A stretch of 64,000 bases of DNA from Enoplolaimus lenunculus (taxonomy: Eukaryota > Nematoda > Enoplea > Enoplida > Thoracostomopsidae): the NCBI GenBank assembly GCA_030248215.1, contig JASANG010002241.1, positions 62,001-126,000 on the forward strand, read 5' to 3'. The position numbers and the translations under genes were made by a program. A model generated the notes under the pieces. That model did not search any database. It was not told the origin of the DNA and saw nothing but the letters and a program-made list of their open reading frames with translations. Shown here one piece after another: positions 11,716-24,513 of the stretch; the stretch's first letter is position 1; each line of letters starts with the position of its first letter.

Positions 11716-11752
11716 CCCACCCCAACCCGTTGATAATTTCAGTGGAGATCCT

Positions 11753-11780
11753 CATGAAAATCCCCACCGGGATTTTCATG
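11753..11780. repeat. Perfect 12-bp hairpin
   Basis: CATGAAAATCCC and GGGATTTTCATG are exact complements around a four-base CACC loop. They lie in a C-rich repeat (CACCCCACCCCAAC) whose relative with a different hairpin lies in the propeller gene's first intron (45724-45743). It is probably part of an unclassified repeat family. Confidence 0.6.
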
Positions 11781-12148
11781 GCAAACTCCGTCACATCGCC
11801 AAATTACGGACGTGGCGGACATTATGTAGGTTGTGGTACAAATGGCCTGAGTATCGGTAATCTTTGAAGAAGCATGCCCTAAGCCTTTATGATAAATGAT
11901 TATAAGGACACTTATCTTTGTCAACTGTTATTTGCCATTTTTTGGTTGTGCCTCGATTATTTGAAGCAAGGATAAAGTCCCATGCAATTGAGCAGTTTCT
12001 GCGGGGAAAACTATGTTAAAACTTTTTAACCCGGGCGGGGAGGAAATCCCCGCCAATTTTCAGCTGATCCCAGCCACCCCACCCCGCACCCCAACTGGTA
12101 CTTCAATACTATTTAGAATGTATTTTCGTTTAGCATTGTGCACGCCTA

Positions 12149-13031
12149 CTGTAGTGACCCGAATAAAAGGGGGTAATAAGAGGGGGGTGGGTCCCCATTT
12201 TGAGTCCAAATCATTAGGAGTCTGTGTCCCTAATAAGAGTCCGTAAGCGGATAGAGCCCCTAAACCCTAATTATAGTCGATAAATGTCAATTATCCCTAA
12301 TTATAGCGCATAAATGACTCCAGGGTCAAATAAAGTTGAGTTCGAAACTTCATGGGTCATCCACGTTAAAATGCACACGCCGATGTAATAAATGTCCCAC
12401 CCACCCTATTTGGAACAGCATCAAAATACACATCCTAGCTGGAGGCAAGGTACAGTTTCATTGCTGTACTCAGATAGTGTTAATTGCTTAGACTCGGTCG
12501 GAAGGGACTCTGTATAAATACATGTTGTCTTTAGGATGTCAGGAAATTACATTTGTGCACGCGCACACATATAAAAATACACGCTGTGCACACATATTCA
12601 CGCGCATCATTCAACGCAAAAATTGAGTCCTTTCCGAGGGACTTTGGACAATAACAGTTCCTGATAATGATGTCAGGACAAATAAATATTTATGCCTAGA
12701 GCAGAGAGTGTGTAGGGATAACGCGGGCACCCGAAAAAGGGACATTTCTTTACAAATGTGCGTGCATTTTATTTAACTTGGACGACCCATTAAAGCGTAC
12801 CTAAGTTTTGAAAGTAACATTCCAAAGTATAACCTTGCATTCGCTCAAGCTTTTGATGCAAGGCAAAAACATTTAGTTCAACGGATCGTTGCAATACCGG
12901 ATACGTATCAGTAACGAAGGTTGGCGGAGGGTTGGTTGAAAATAAATAACAGTCCGTTCCCCAATAACAGTGGGTACTCTCTGGAAAGGCCAAATAAATA
13001 TCAGTCCCCCCTCATATTCGGGTCGCTACAG
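12149..13031 (+). mobile_element. TA-flanked MITE interrupted by another element
   Basis: The ends CTGTAGTGACCCGAATAA and ATATTCGGGTCGCTACAG are inverted repeats flanked by TA dinucleotides (12147-12148 and 13032-13033), as in Tc1/mariner-type elements. Removing the insertion at 12353-12789 leaves about 446 bp, close to the whole copies at 22391-22825, 42852-43285 and 60597-61021. There is no coding capacity. Confidence 0.85.
12353..12789. mobile_element. TTAA-targeting MITE nested in another MITE
   Basis: This 437-bp unit has inverted ends TGGGTCATCCACGTTAAA and TTTAACTTGGACGACCCA. Outside it lie TTCA on the left and TTAA on the right, at a place where the uninterrupted host element reads CTTTAA, so a TTAA duplication with one later change is the simplest reading. 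TTAA targeting suggests a piggyBac-like source, though the TGGGTC terminus is not the usual CCC start. No ORF of note. Confidence 0.7.
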
Positions 13032-13033
13032 TA

Positions 13034-16000
13034 TACGCATAATGCTGCATTTCGGAACCGAAATAAACTGAATTGTGATGGTAAACGCCTTCCACCCGAG
13101 AACCCGGGGTTGAAATTCAAGTTTAACATTAGATAACTACGAATTGGTGCTGTTGCTATTTCAATAAGACTTCTTATGTTACGGCAAGCTATCTTGCCTT
13201 TTTATTAGACCTTCTATTATATGCTTGTACTACATAAATACTCTTAAAATAACAGTTTTTACATTCGTCAAAATTATCAATCAGATGTCTGCGGGTTAAT
13301 TACAAAATTGCAAAATTAAATTGCCGTTTTCGACTACGTTTGCTCATCGCTTGCAGATGTCAAAGGGCGGTTCATTTCGGCTTTATTCGCCAACCGTTAT
13401 CAAGGACCAAAATTCTAAATGAGGTTTAGCACTAAAATTGCATTTCGTTTTGCGTTGTTTTCACTCGCAAGGTGTTTTTTCCACTATTATTTCTCGTGCT
13501 GCCCCCTTTTATGGCAAATTTTTGGATCCACCGCTGTTCCTGATACAAACGGAAACTGATTGCTATGTGCGCGATCAAGTAGTATGTGAGGTGTGACCGC
13601 ATGCGATAATGAGCGTCCGTGTAAGGTCACTTGCTAATTAAACGCGACAAATTTGATTATGTAGCCGTTAAAGCTGCTGCAGTATCTTGGTAATATTCAG
13701 TATTGAAGACCAAAAGGTTAGACCAGTGACAAACTAGTGATTAGTTTCGCTTTGAGGTGATTTTGTGTGGTACTAAATTTTGTATGCGGTTTCAATTTGA
13801 GGCTCTGCCACACTGCGCTGCATTATCGAGAATAAATTGTTCTCTGAAGCCGTCAGATTTAATACCGATGTCGGCAAGCTTACATCCGATTGCACCATAG
13901 TTTCTAGACCCAGTATAAACTATTTTACAGTAGTTTCTAACTAATGGCACGACAGTTGGATAGCAAAAAAATTTTAGTTATTATTCCACGTAAAACATAA
14001 GGTTAACAACCGATTTCGTGAATGGTTTCAGTTAATTGTTTTCACTTTTTATTGCACCCTTGTCGTCAAACAGAATATTACAAAGTAATATTCTGCAACA
14101 CTTTTCTATCTACTGGTATGGGTTACGCAAATATAATGTTAGAAATTACTTTGGTATCTGGATATAAAACAATAAGATGACTATCGGTCACGGTGTTAAC
14201 GGATAGTAAAAATCCAAAATGACTAAAACAAAAAACGGATATTGAAGTATAAAAGTATCAGTTGGGTCATTTACGTGATTTTTAAGGTGAGCATAAAAAT
14301 AACAAAATTTCCGGTATTCCATTTCGCCACAACTAGTTGCTATTTTTGTTACCATTTTGAAAGATATATATACATATATATTATATATTATATATGTATA
14401 TATATTTATAGATACATATATATTTGTATATATAAAATTCACAGATTTATGCAACTAAACCTGTTTACATAAGCAGCGAAGCTATCTTCAAATTTTTGAT
14501 ATTTCATTAATTTGTGCGTTCCAGTTTGTAAAGGTGAATCGTTATATGAACGTTCTGTATACTCACCACTCATTGATGTTTACTCAAGTGTTATCAAGTA
14601 GTGTTGCATACGGCTACGAGTATTTGATTTAGTTATATTGCACAATTTATTGCGTCTCAGCATTGTTTACTTGTTAAATCAATCGTTTTGTTAACTCGTA
14701 CCGATTCAGTCTTATATTATGAGCTCCGTTTTCAATTACGCTTTTTTAAATGGTAAAGTCAGTGCCGGCGGAACTGCCCCAAACCTCCAATTTGGGCGCC
14801 ACATCTTGGCAAACTAAAATTTTTTCGCGAACTACGAAGTTATAGAGCTGTGAAGAATTTAATTGCGGGCCCGTTCGGACCTAGGGGGCGGCAATCCTAA
14901 AACCGGCCCTAGGTATAATTGAAAAGGTATCTCTGACTTTATGACAATGATTTTTTTGCATCAATTAAAGTATTTCCTCCTAAGACATTAAATCAAAGTT
15001 TTTTCCAATTTTGGGCATCAACTCAATTTCCCTCCTCCAGGTGATTTTAAGTAGTTAAAAAGGTCGAGGTGCGTTCAGAACAACGCGGAAATTTGTCCGC
15101 GTGAATGGGACGAATGTGACCAACGCATCTGTTGATTGCTAACTTGACTTCGTAGGCCCGCAAAATGGTGGCTATGAGAGTCACCCCGGGCCTGACATGA
15201 GCTTCCAAAGCAGTCAATTTACCATGAAATCCTTCGCAATAAACAGCTAATGAGTAATGACATGATAAAGGAATTTAAGGAAACCCAGCATCTACAGACC
15301 TGAAAGGAAAATGCCAGAAAAATATGTAATTTACTTGTGTATTAATTAAGGTCCCTGAGATTATGATAGTAATTAAATTCCCTGCTTTTAATTCAATTTT
15401 TTTGCCTATTCAAACGTCAAAGAGAAGAAACTCGAACCAACTTCTTTTATTTTAACAGTTATACCACCGTGAACTTCTCTGAAACTATTCATAAAAGCTT
15501 ATGGTTTGCCAGTTAAAATTTCTTCACAGCACAGAAGTGTGTAAGATGGCAAAGATTTTTTACCCGCGCAAAATTCCGTTACCGTTACTCGCCTTTTACA
15601 CACCCTTATTTTTTCTTCAGCGTTCAATACAATTGTGTAACTTTAGAGTGCATTGATGGTCCTCGCTACTCACTTTTCAATCACACGGTAAAACAGTATT
15701 CAAAATTCAAGTCTTTCTACTTTATCTGGTTTCAGGTTTTGTATCAAAATTCTAGGCTTTTAAAAAATAACACATTTTTACAGGCACTTTGAATTTTTTT
15801 ACCCGCGCGTATAAACGCGTCAAAATCTTTTTACTCGTCCGGCGCTTACCCGCGGGTACCCGCAGATACCCACGGGTAGCGTTCAGCTCTGGTACACACC
15901 AGATAACCAATGCAGGACGTTAACTAAAAATTGTTAGTAGAAAGGTCGAGGAGACTTGAAAAGAAACATATTTCCTCGAATTCTTTTAATACGCTCAAAA

Positions 16001-17311
16001 AATATTCGTTTGAAAGAGTGAAAATTTCCGTACAACGGGTGGTATCCGACTCGTCTCGCCTTCTATCCTGGTTGCGGCTTTTACTGATATTTGAGTACAA
16101 ATTCAAATTGTCTTTAAAATAAACTATTTTTGGTACTATTTCTTGCGAAACGTAGAAAAAAATGGTTGCTGCTAAATTTCAATTTATGTTCTACAAAATC
16201 ACGCCTTACTGTGTACATTTACGAAATATCACTCAGTCTTTTTTCGAAAGTTTAATTCAAGCGGAAACGCGTGAAATTATGACTAAACACTTTGACTTTA
16301 ATTTAACATTTTATATGGAAAATTTTGCAGTTTTGCTGTTTATTTGTAAAATTTCACAAAAAAGTGACTCGTTTCAAAACTGAAAGATTTAATAACAGCT
16401 GGTTTAAAGGAATAAATGTTCACTATTAGCTTTCTTTACAACAAGTTGAATAAGCACAGAATAATTGTAAATTTCTACCGCTGCCATACCAGGTCCACCA
16501 CTATGAAAATCCAATACCCTGTATATTAGTTTGGCATTTGGCCCATGGTATGGGAAGGTACCAAATCCGTTTTTTACCGTAGCTCATGACCTATTGGTCA
16601 GATGCCGATGAAAACACCAAGGATTGAATTTTTTCAAAATTGGTATTTCAATGCGAAAAAATTAAAGGACATCGTTAAGAATTAGAAAATCCAATCAGTT
16701 TTGAGCAAATGCTTGCTGGCGGGCACTAAGCCGAAACTTTAAGGGAATGAGGGGCGAAAATGGTAGGGATGGCAGTGGTAATGGTGAATAGCGGTGGCAA
16801 AATGTGGGGGTAAAATTGGGGTAAAAGCTGGGGCGGGTGAACAAACGTTGGGAGCGAAAAGTGTATGACGGAAAGCTGAGGGTGAAAGGTAGCGGCCAAA
16901 GTGCCGCAACTCAGTTTGCACAACGAGGTCCTTCAGATCCTTTTCACAACTCATTAGTGAACGCGACAAATTGTCAAAATTTGACGCCATAGCGATGTTC
17001 AACGTGACCCGAGTATTAAGATTTTAATTTCATACAGTTAAAATTGATATAAACTGAAAATTTCCAGCTGTGTTGTCTTTTATTCATACCGAAGACTTTA
17101 GAATTTAAAATTAACATCCGGTCGTAGAGATAATTTTAGACTTAATGCATTGTTCGGTTGCCAATCAGTGGCAAGTTGGTCATAGTGAGAGTCAGTTTGA
17201 ATTGGAGGTTGAAATTTTAAGAAACGATGTTTAATAGGTATATGTGGTTTTACTAAAAATTTGATTTTAATATCATGAAAAAATTGAGTAATTGGTAATG
17301 TATGACAAGTA
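13034..17311. other. Gene-free stretch with minor repeats
   Basis: It holds an AT dinucleotide block (about 14366-14437). At about 14761-14913 lies a unit bounded by GTGCCGGCGG and CCGGCCCTAGG that may be a MITE. A GC-rich cluster of TACCCGCGGGTA-like palindromes lies at 15847-15880. A run of short minus-strand frames at 16726-17002 begins MNIAMASNFDNLSRSLMSCE and then becomes low-complexity; it could be a decayed exon but is not recognisable. Confidence 0.4.
14366..14437. repeat. AT-rich simple repeat
   Basis: This block is made almost wholly of TATATA and TACATATATA units that form overlapping palindromes. The ORFs predicted across it are artefacts. Confidence 0.8.
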
Positions 17312-17519
17312 CACTGCAAAAAAATGGTGAATCAAACTGACTCTCCGAAATAGGCTCTATGGAACTACACAACCTGAGTCAAATTCGACTCCGCCAGAGT
17401 CAAAGGTGTGACTGAACGAGTCAAATTTGACACTGGCGGAGTCGTAGTTGACTCGATTCGCGTAGTCCCGTAGAGTCTATTTTGGAAGGAGTCGATGTAA
17501 CTCACTATTTTTTGCAGTG
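17312..17519. mobile_element. Whole MITE, CACTGCAAAAAA family
   Basis: This 208-bp element has ends CACTGCAAAAAAATGGTGA and ACTCACTATTTTTTGCAGTG. Its interior repeats a GAGTCAAATTCGACTC-like palindrome in both orientations, giving a nearly self-complementary molecule. Copies or fragments lie at 271-385, 28848-28997 and 37123-37295. No target duplication is clear. Confidence 0.8.
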
Positions 17520-20044
17520 AATAAAATGAACAAAATTCAATAATCAAACAAAAAGACGTCTACAGGGCAGCATCATTCTAATACTGAAAAAAATTGGGAT
17601 GCTGTTTTCCGCTCTGGATCCGTATTCACATATCGCGCAACAGAAAATTAAATTGGCTTTCTTCAAAAAATCTCCCTAACTAACTTTAGTTCGGCTTTAT
17701 GTAAATGTTTCATGTTCTCCGTGAACAATTTGTCACTTTCCATGTTGAGCTAGCTGCTGTACCTCTGGGTCTGTTTTCGTAGTCTACTGATTTTAAGTAG
17801 CTTTTCTGGTTCAAATTTAAATCAGAATTTGAATCGTTTTCTGTCATTGACGGTAACCTATGTGTTGGACCTCAGCGATGCCGAGTCTAACGTGCACGGT
17901 TTTTCCAAGCAAAACGAAGATAACACAAACCAAACAAAAACCCTATACATAAGGATGCAAAACCTAGCTTTTTATTGAACACAATGCTAACGCGCATCAG
18001 AAACAATAAAGTGACAACTGACTCCCTCATAGCCGAATCCGGCGGTATTTATAGTGCAATCTATTTTGCATATTCAAATTCAAGCGACTTCGGTATCCTT
18101 GATAAACTATGGCTTCTTTGTCTTTGATAAACTATTCTTTTCCGGCTCAAATTCGCCCCCGCTTTGACCTCACCGAAACCAGTACCTGATTTGCATACTG
18201 AAACCAAAAACCTGTACCTAAATTTATTCTGATTTCGTGACCTTACACTATGTTTATGAATTTAATTTTAAAATCATCAATCAAAAGTGTGTTTCTTTTA
18301 CCTATTTCAGTGCGAATACATTTTTCAAATCAGACGTCTTTCAAGTGTTTATGTGAACTTTATATGACATTCTTGAACAGTGTACTTCACAGTATTAACT
18401 TTACAAGCTAGAACAAAGGTACACTACTTGTCAATATGTATGGTTTGATTGCGGGGTCACGGTTAGACGAATATTGAAAAAGTCAACCAGTAATAATGTC
18501 AAACAATTCGTTTCAAAGTTGATATGCTATTAAATGGTTCTAAATTTATCGCTATTATGGTCTTATTTTTCCTACTATGCTGTGGTAACTCAGAAAAGAT
18601 GGTGACAGATATTATTTATTTTGTGTTTCCAGGGAATACTCGTGCTATTCGGTTACCGATTATTTATTTTTCATACCCCCCTTTTTAGTGTGTTTCCCAA
18701 GTGCTCTTTCCGCTAAAATTTATTTGATGCGCACTTTCGACAGCACTCCATAACAGGGTGTAACCGGATATAAGTGCGCTGTTTCCGCTACAAAGTGGTG
18801 TTCGTTTCCGTCACAGAAATGCTGACATTTTTATGCCCATATTTACTTGTAAATTGCGTTTTTTCGTTATGTTTACTATCCGTTTGCGCAATGTAAATAA
18901 ATATTATGTTAATACTAGCTATGGTAACATCATTTTTACTACTTCGTTTTGAATCAGCTTTGGTTTGCGGCAAATTTTGCCGGCTTCTGTCTCAGCTAGT
19001 ATCTTTCAATTTCACCGCCAGTCACACCGCGTTAGCATCGTAGAAAAAGCTACATTAATCATCAGGTATAAAAAGGAGTGTATAATGAAAACATTGTGTT
19101 GTATAAGAAAGAATGTACCCAGTGCGAGTTGCGTTTTTAGCCGACCCCGCCCAAATACTTTGCGGAATAAATTTTTCGCCAACGACGATTATATACGTTT
19201 ATGCTCCGGTAAAAAATTTAATCCGCTAATTATTGCAAATAAAATGCTAGATTTCTAACATGCTTGGACGTGAAGTACGGCAAAAACACAACGCGTGATG
19301 GTGCTTGCTGCCATGGAAAACATTTAAGTTGCATGCGCTCACTTCCGAGGCTGGCACCCCCTACATTCAAAAGGCCTCTGCCACTTTGTGGTCCTTACAC
19401 CGAGTAACTCAACGTATGTCTTACCGGCTGGTATAAATCAAACCAAATATACATACTGGATATTTCAAAACCTCTCCATGCTTTAAAAATATCGAGTCTG
19501 TTGCAGAATCCAAATTTGTTCGACGAACTTTACCATTGGATATTCACTATTTATATTGTGACCAGGGTCTTGGTAGACTCCGTGGGATTCTCACAGTTAA
19601 TATTTTGACCAGGGTCTTGGTTGACGGACGGCAAGGGATTTATAAGCATTAAAGATGTTGGGAGGCCCGGGGTCCGTATAACTAACAGCCCCTTTTATTA
19701 GCCATAAGTATTTTATACACCAGAGCTTAAAGTGACACATTTTAATGAGATAAGTACCAGCAATGACAGATCCATGGGGGGTACCCCGGCCGTAGCCCCC
19801 CCCAACAGCATCTCGACAAAAATTATATAGAGTGTCAATTGCTGTTCTACGCTGTTTATTTCTCTGTTTAATATATAATAGTATAAGCAGCTTGTAATAA
19901 GCTCCCTCTTATTTCCCCCCTTTTATTTGGGGCACTACAGTATTGGTGAAATATAAGTTTATTACCTGTGAAATTTTGCACCCCCCCATTTTGAGATCCT
20001 GGATCCGCCACTGAGTGCAAGAAATACGAAGCAAAATTTACGGC
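17520..20044. other. Intergenic DNA with a small duplication
   Basis: GACCAGGGTCTTGGT occurs twice at about 19560-19622, with similar flanks, as a short tandem duplication. Near 19980-20015 is CTGGATCCGCCACTG, an end of the hAT-like family seen whole at 24141-24505. A 97-codon + strand frame at 18965-19258 was not recognised and may be chance. Confidence 0.4.
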
Positions 20045-20475
20045 CCAGGAACTTTTCTATTCTAAGTCCAAGAATAGACGGTGAGGGTCCCTGTTTCTTG
20101 CTTTTTATTTTTTCGATCACTATATTTTTCAAAAAATCATTTTAACAAAATGTTGTTTTCGATTCGACCTGTTGTTTGAAGTATGATGGCACCGCTTCCG
20201 CGATCTGACCGAGTTGTGCTCTCAAATAAAAATATCGATTTATATAGCAAGTTACTTGAAATTTTGTTGTTTAAAAATGAAAAAACATATTGTCAGACAT
20301 TGTTGATTCGGTTTTTGGATTCGGCTTTTTCACAACCGAAACCAGATCCGAATCTGAACCGGAAACTTTTGGCGATTCGGAAAATTTGTTGCCACCCTGG
20401 TGTGAGGAGTCAACCTACCTCGGTGGTCAGAGGTTTTATCCAGGAGCATGAATGCGCGAGGATACGAGTCTTCTA
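20045..20475 (+). mobile_element. Old LTR relic, same family as 54591-58578
   Basis: Two short blocks (about 20050-20110 and 20415-20475) resemble the last quarter of the LTR of the young element further right, for example ACGGTGAGGGTCCC and GGTGGTCAGA followed by TTTTATCCAGG. Unrelated sequence separates them. It is a much decayed, broken fragment and far older than the copy at 54.6 kb. Confidence 0.5.
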
Positions 20476-20612
20476 GCTAGTGTTGTGCACCGGCCAGGAA
20501 CCAATCGGTAGCCACTGAGCGGCCGGCGAGTATTGCTTGTCACAGAAAAAGCTAACACTGTTGGTACTATACGGTCTGCACGACCCCTGTTTGAAGTTTT
20601 TGCCAAAGCTAA

Positions 20613-20684
20613 TGACCACGCCGGGAATCGAACCTCGGCCCTCTTGCGCTCGAGCCAAGCATGCTACCACTACACCACGCGGCC
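20613..20684 (-). ncRNA. tRNA-like sequence, probable SINE head
   Basis: On the minus strand GGCCGCG and CGTGGTC pair over seven positions, with G-U pairs, as an acceptor stem. An A-box-like TGGTGTAGTGGTAGC and a B-box-like GAGGTTCGATTCC are both present, and an A follows as the discriminator base. The anticodon stem has only four good pairs and the T-stem has mismatches, so it is not a functional tRNA. A close relative of the same head lies at 42183-42248 minus, but the two are followed by different sequence. Confidence 0.55.
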
Positions 20685-20699
20685 ATTGCAACAACTTCT

Positions 20700-22388
20700 T
20701 ATACCGGTATATGTGCACAGGCATGGCAACATTTGCTTTACATACACTTACGTGCACATATACCGACAAACACCATTGTGACATCATCAATTAATATTAT
20801 AAATATTATTTAGATTTCAATTCTAAATCTTTTAGCTGAAATCTAAAATGTTGCCTACTGTAATCATTATAAGTTGCAAAATCTAGGAACATGATTTTTA
20901 CTGTTGCTCTTCGGGTCATTATAAAATGGGCCATATAAGTACTTGGTAATTTTTAAAACTTGTATATTGGCCGGCCGGCGTCCAATCCAATGAATAAAGT
21001 GGTAATTGCACAACACTACTCCTATCCCCGAAACTTGTGGCACTGTAGTACAGCCGTGATCCGGCAAGTCAGATGGCAACCGGTTAGATATTGATTGTTG
21101 GCTTGACGAAACGCAGTCTAAAATAGTCCAGTGATGATGAATAAGGATTGTCGATGCAAGGACACTCTAGGTCTGAGAGCGAAGTTCCTGTCCTGAATAC
21201 AGATAATTTGTTGGCAACGCAAATATCTATGGTACTATCACAAGTTTGGGATCGCAAATGATAGGTAATATAGGTTTACCTGACCAGTCCCAACCTTGTA
21301 GAAACCATAAAACAAGATAAATCTAAAGAACTTCCGCAACATTTGGAAAAGTATTTTGTACACCCTTGTATATTACCCTGCCGAAGAACGCACTCAGTAC
21401 GCACAAAAAATCCCGTAGTGGTACGGCCGGCGTTAGAAAAAAGAAAAGTCGGCCGCCCCAAACAGGTCCGAGAGGGGTCACCAGTAAGATATTTCACAGC
21501 TATACGCGTCGTGGCTCGCGAAAATTTTTTTTGTTGCCTTCTTATCAATTGAAACGCATCGTTGGTTTTCTGTTGGTGGGAGGCTCCCTTTTGGTGGGAG
21601 GCCCGGGCATCCTGCCCCCCATTAATGCGGCACTGCTTAAGGAACGTGGGTGGGTCGCGTAGGGGCGTCATTTTATGGCATAAGGGCCTCGGTGATCGTC
21701 GCGGCGGATATATACTTTATCTAACAGTGATCATTGACTTTTGGTTATAATAAGCAAAAATACGCTACGATAAACAATGTTAGTTTTAGTAAATTTTTTA
21801 ATTCTTCAGATCACAATTCAAAGCTTCATTCAGTTTCAAACAATAATCTAAAAGTGCCGGGCAGTGCTAAAAATTGGTATTTTCGGTTGGATTTCCAATA
21901 GATCATTTTTAAACTTTCACATCACGCGATCGAACGTTGGAAATCAATTTCCATTTCAGACAATTATACTATTTTTATTTGAAATTTCGCGTACGAAAGT
22001 CCAATTTTCTGTTTTGGCGTGTGGAATGGTTTTCAAAACAAGCCAAAAATACACAACACCACTTTTAGCCGCCGTTTTATACAAAGTGTGTGTGTTTAAT
22101 TTGATTTTTGCACTTGATTTTTGATGCAAATTTTAATATTGCGTTTTTCGTTTTCGTTGTATTTTTAGTGCAGGGATTCGGTTTAGGTACCAGTCGAAAT
22201 TTAATTTTTGCACTGAAAAATTTTAAAAGTTGACAATTAGGATGTGTTTACAATTTAATTTAAAGTACTGCATACATGTTTATACCGGTGCACCATCTTT
22301 TGGCAATAGAAACCAAAATATTTAAAAATGTTAAGATCCAGGTTGCCAATGACCGATTTTCAGCGAATATTAAAACACAGTATGAGCG
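20700..22388. other. Intergenic DNA, no recognised gene
   Basis: A 131-codon minus-strand frame (21276-21671) overlaps + strand frames of similar length. It is rich in Arg, Thr and Ser and matches no family I know. The local GC is higher than average, which lengthens chance ORFs. Confidence 0.4.
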
Positions 22389-22390
22389 TA

Positions 22391-22825
22391 CTGTAGTGAT
22401 CCGAATAAGAGGGGGTATTAGAGTGGGTCCCCATTTGGAGTCAAAACAAAACAGGAGTCCGTATCCCTACTAAGAGTCCGTAAGCGGATAGAGTCCTTAA
22501 ACCTTAATTAGAGTCCATAAATGTCATTTATCGTTAATTTCTAGTGCATAAATGACTCCAGGACCAATTAAAGTTGAGTTTCAAACTTTGAAGCGTATTT
22601 AAGTTTTGAAAATACATTCCTAAGTATAACCTTACATCATCGCCTAAGCTTTTGATTCAAGACAAATAAACGCGTTATTCAACGGATAGTTGCAATACCG
22701 AAAACAGTAACAAAGAGCGGCGAAGGGCTCGTAAAAAATAAATAACAGTCCGTAACCGAATTACAGGGGTACCCTCTGGAGGGGCCAAATAAATGTCAGC
22801 CCCCATATTATTCGAATCGCTACAG
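22391..22825 (+). mobile_element. Whole TA-flanked MITE
   Basis: This is a clean 435-bp copy with ends CTGTAGTGATCCGAATAA and TTATTCGAATCGCTACAG, and TA on both sides (22389-22390 and 22826-22827). Its interior carries GAGTCCGTAAGCGGATAGAG and GGCCAAATAAATGTCAG, shared with the copies at 12149, 42852 and 60597. Tc1/mariner-type by target; no transposase. Confidence 0.9.
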
Positions 22826-22829
22826 TACA

Positions 22830-24132
22830 ATAATTCGGTTTGAGAAATATTGAATCATTTGAAAATTTTGTTTATAAAAGCTCCGACAAGTATTTCCAAA
22901 CAGTGTTGTTTGCACCTCAGTTTTACCGGTGTTATAGTTTTTGATTATTTTAATGCTTTGGGGCACCGTCTGGCATCATATGCGAATTCGGTAGGGCACC
23001 TAGACGGCGCAACATCGCGCGTATGGCGCCACCTTTAATATTACTGTCGATTTGTCAAGCTGTTCAATCTAGCTCCTATATTCTCAAACGTGTGTACCAC
23101 CTATCTCCATTTGGCAACAGGTTTTGAAAGATTTTTGAGTCACAGAATGTTGAGATTTTTGAATTTTTTCTCTTCTCGTTCTTAATTTATCTAAATACAG
23201 GTCTATACAAATTTTGAGATTTGCAGCTGTCGCCGTTCTTTTGTTAAAAATTCTTATTCTAAACTTTTGATAGGTTCTATAAACATAGTTAAGAATACGG
23301 CTTTTAGGCTTAATGTTTGCTAACAGGATGCCCGAGCCCAAGTTGGACATTTAAGCAAAGACAGCGCATACAACAGGGTCGCCCTTTTTATCGAAGTGTG
23401 ACGAACTAGAAATCTGTAGTGTGTTTTATAAAACTGTTTTTGCAGAATTATATGAAATTTTCATCAGATTTTGAATAAATATCATTATTGGGTAAGTTTT
23501 TCATATCTCGGTACGCGCGCAGTGTATTCTGATTTACCAAATTTTCTACTGTTTAGCTACGTTGCTTCGTCTGACAATTTTGATATTGAAATATTACGCT
23601 TAAAAGCTTACGCTGGTGTTGTTGCGTATGACCGTGGCAAGCTATAATATGATTACGCCCTTTGTGGAATAAGGACTCGCCCGAATATTGTTACTCCCCA
23701 GTTTTTAGCCATACTATTGCAACTATCGCGACAGCATTAGCAAAGTTTACTTTAACAATATTACTAACTTTAAGAGCTCTGTGTTCAAATGCGAAAGTAC
23801 TCCAAATATAGCAAGTATTTTCTCAGAATTGTTTTTAAATTGTCGTTTTGATTCGTTGCGAAAACTTGTAATACGGCTATTAAATTGGGCCGTAAAAATC
23901 GCTTTTTCATCAGCGTGAAATTGGCTATTTTTACAGGCATTCAAATGTCTTTTCGTTCGTTTTCATGGGTGTTCTATAATTTCGTTTGCTTTGGCTTTAA
24001 TAGGTTGCATGCGTTGCGTTACAATACACGGCGACTTAACTTTCGGTTCCTTAACGCTAGACTGCATGCAATGAATTGAGTATGGAGTGATTGAATAGCT
24101 TAGGGCGTGTGTGCATTTAAACGGTGCTTGTT
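22830..24132. other. Intergenic DNA, nothing recognised
   Basis: No repeat ends or RNA genes were found. An 88-codon minus-strand frame at 23084-23350 is lysine/arginine-rich but matches nothing I recognise. Confidence 0.4.
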
Positions 24133-24140
24133 GTTTCAGC

Positions 24141-24505
24141 GCAAGGGCGGATTCAGGACGGATGGGGGGATGCGTCCCCCCACCGGCTGCCTAGTGTAAA
24201 TTATTTTCAGGGTGAAAACCAACGTAAGCTATAATGTCACTTATGGTGATTGTTGAAAATACGGAAAACGCAAGCATGAAACCTCTTCGTTCTAGTAACA
24301 ACCAGTATATCATAGGCTAGAAATTTGTGCAAAATCCGCATTAATGAGCGCATCACGTCTACTTTGAGGTTCTTCTCGTTCACGTATCAGTTTTATGCGT
24401 GACTTGTGGCTATTTTTGTATGCGTAAAAATATGTATGAAGATGTGCCAAAACTTAACATTTTCCATTTGTGCACCCCCCACCAGGAATTTCTGGATTCG
24501 CCACT
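24141..24505. mobile_element. hAT-like MITE, GTGGCGGATCCAG family
   Basis: The ends AAGGGCGGATTCAGGA and TTTCTGGATTCGCCACT are inverted repeats. GTTTCAGC is duplicated on both sides (24133-24140 and 24506-24513), an 8-bp target duplication. Related termini appear near 13530, 19995 and 48005. C-rich and G-rich blocks next to the ends are typical of this kind of element. No coding capacity. Confidence 0.8.
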
Positions 24506-24513
24506 GTTTCAGC

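Noticed and set aside
20613-20684. Functional tRNA gene
   Set aside because: The T-stem has mismatches, the anticodon stem only four good pairs, and no T-run terminator follows directly, so a tRNA-derived repeat fits better.
21276-21671. 131-codon minus-strand ORF
   Set aside because: It overlaps + strand ORFs of similar length in a locally GC-richer stretch, has no recognisable domain and no splice or poly(A) context.
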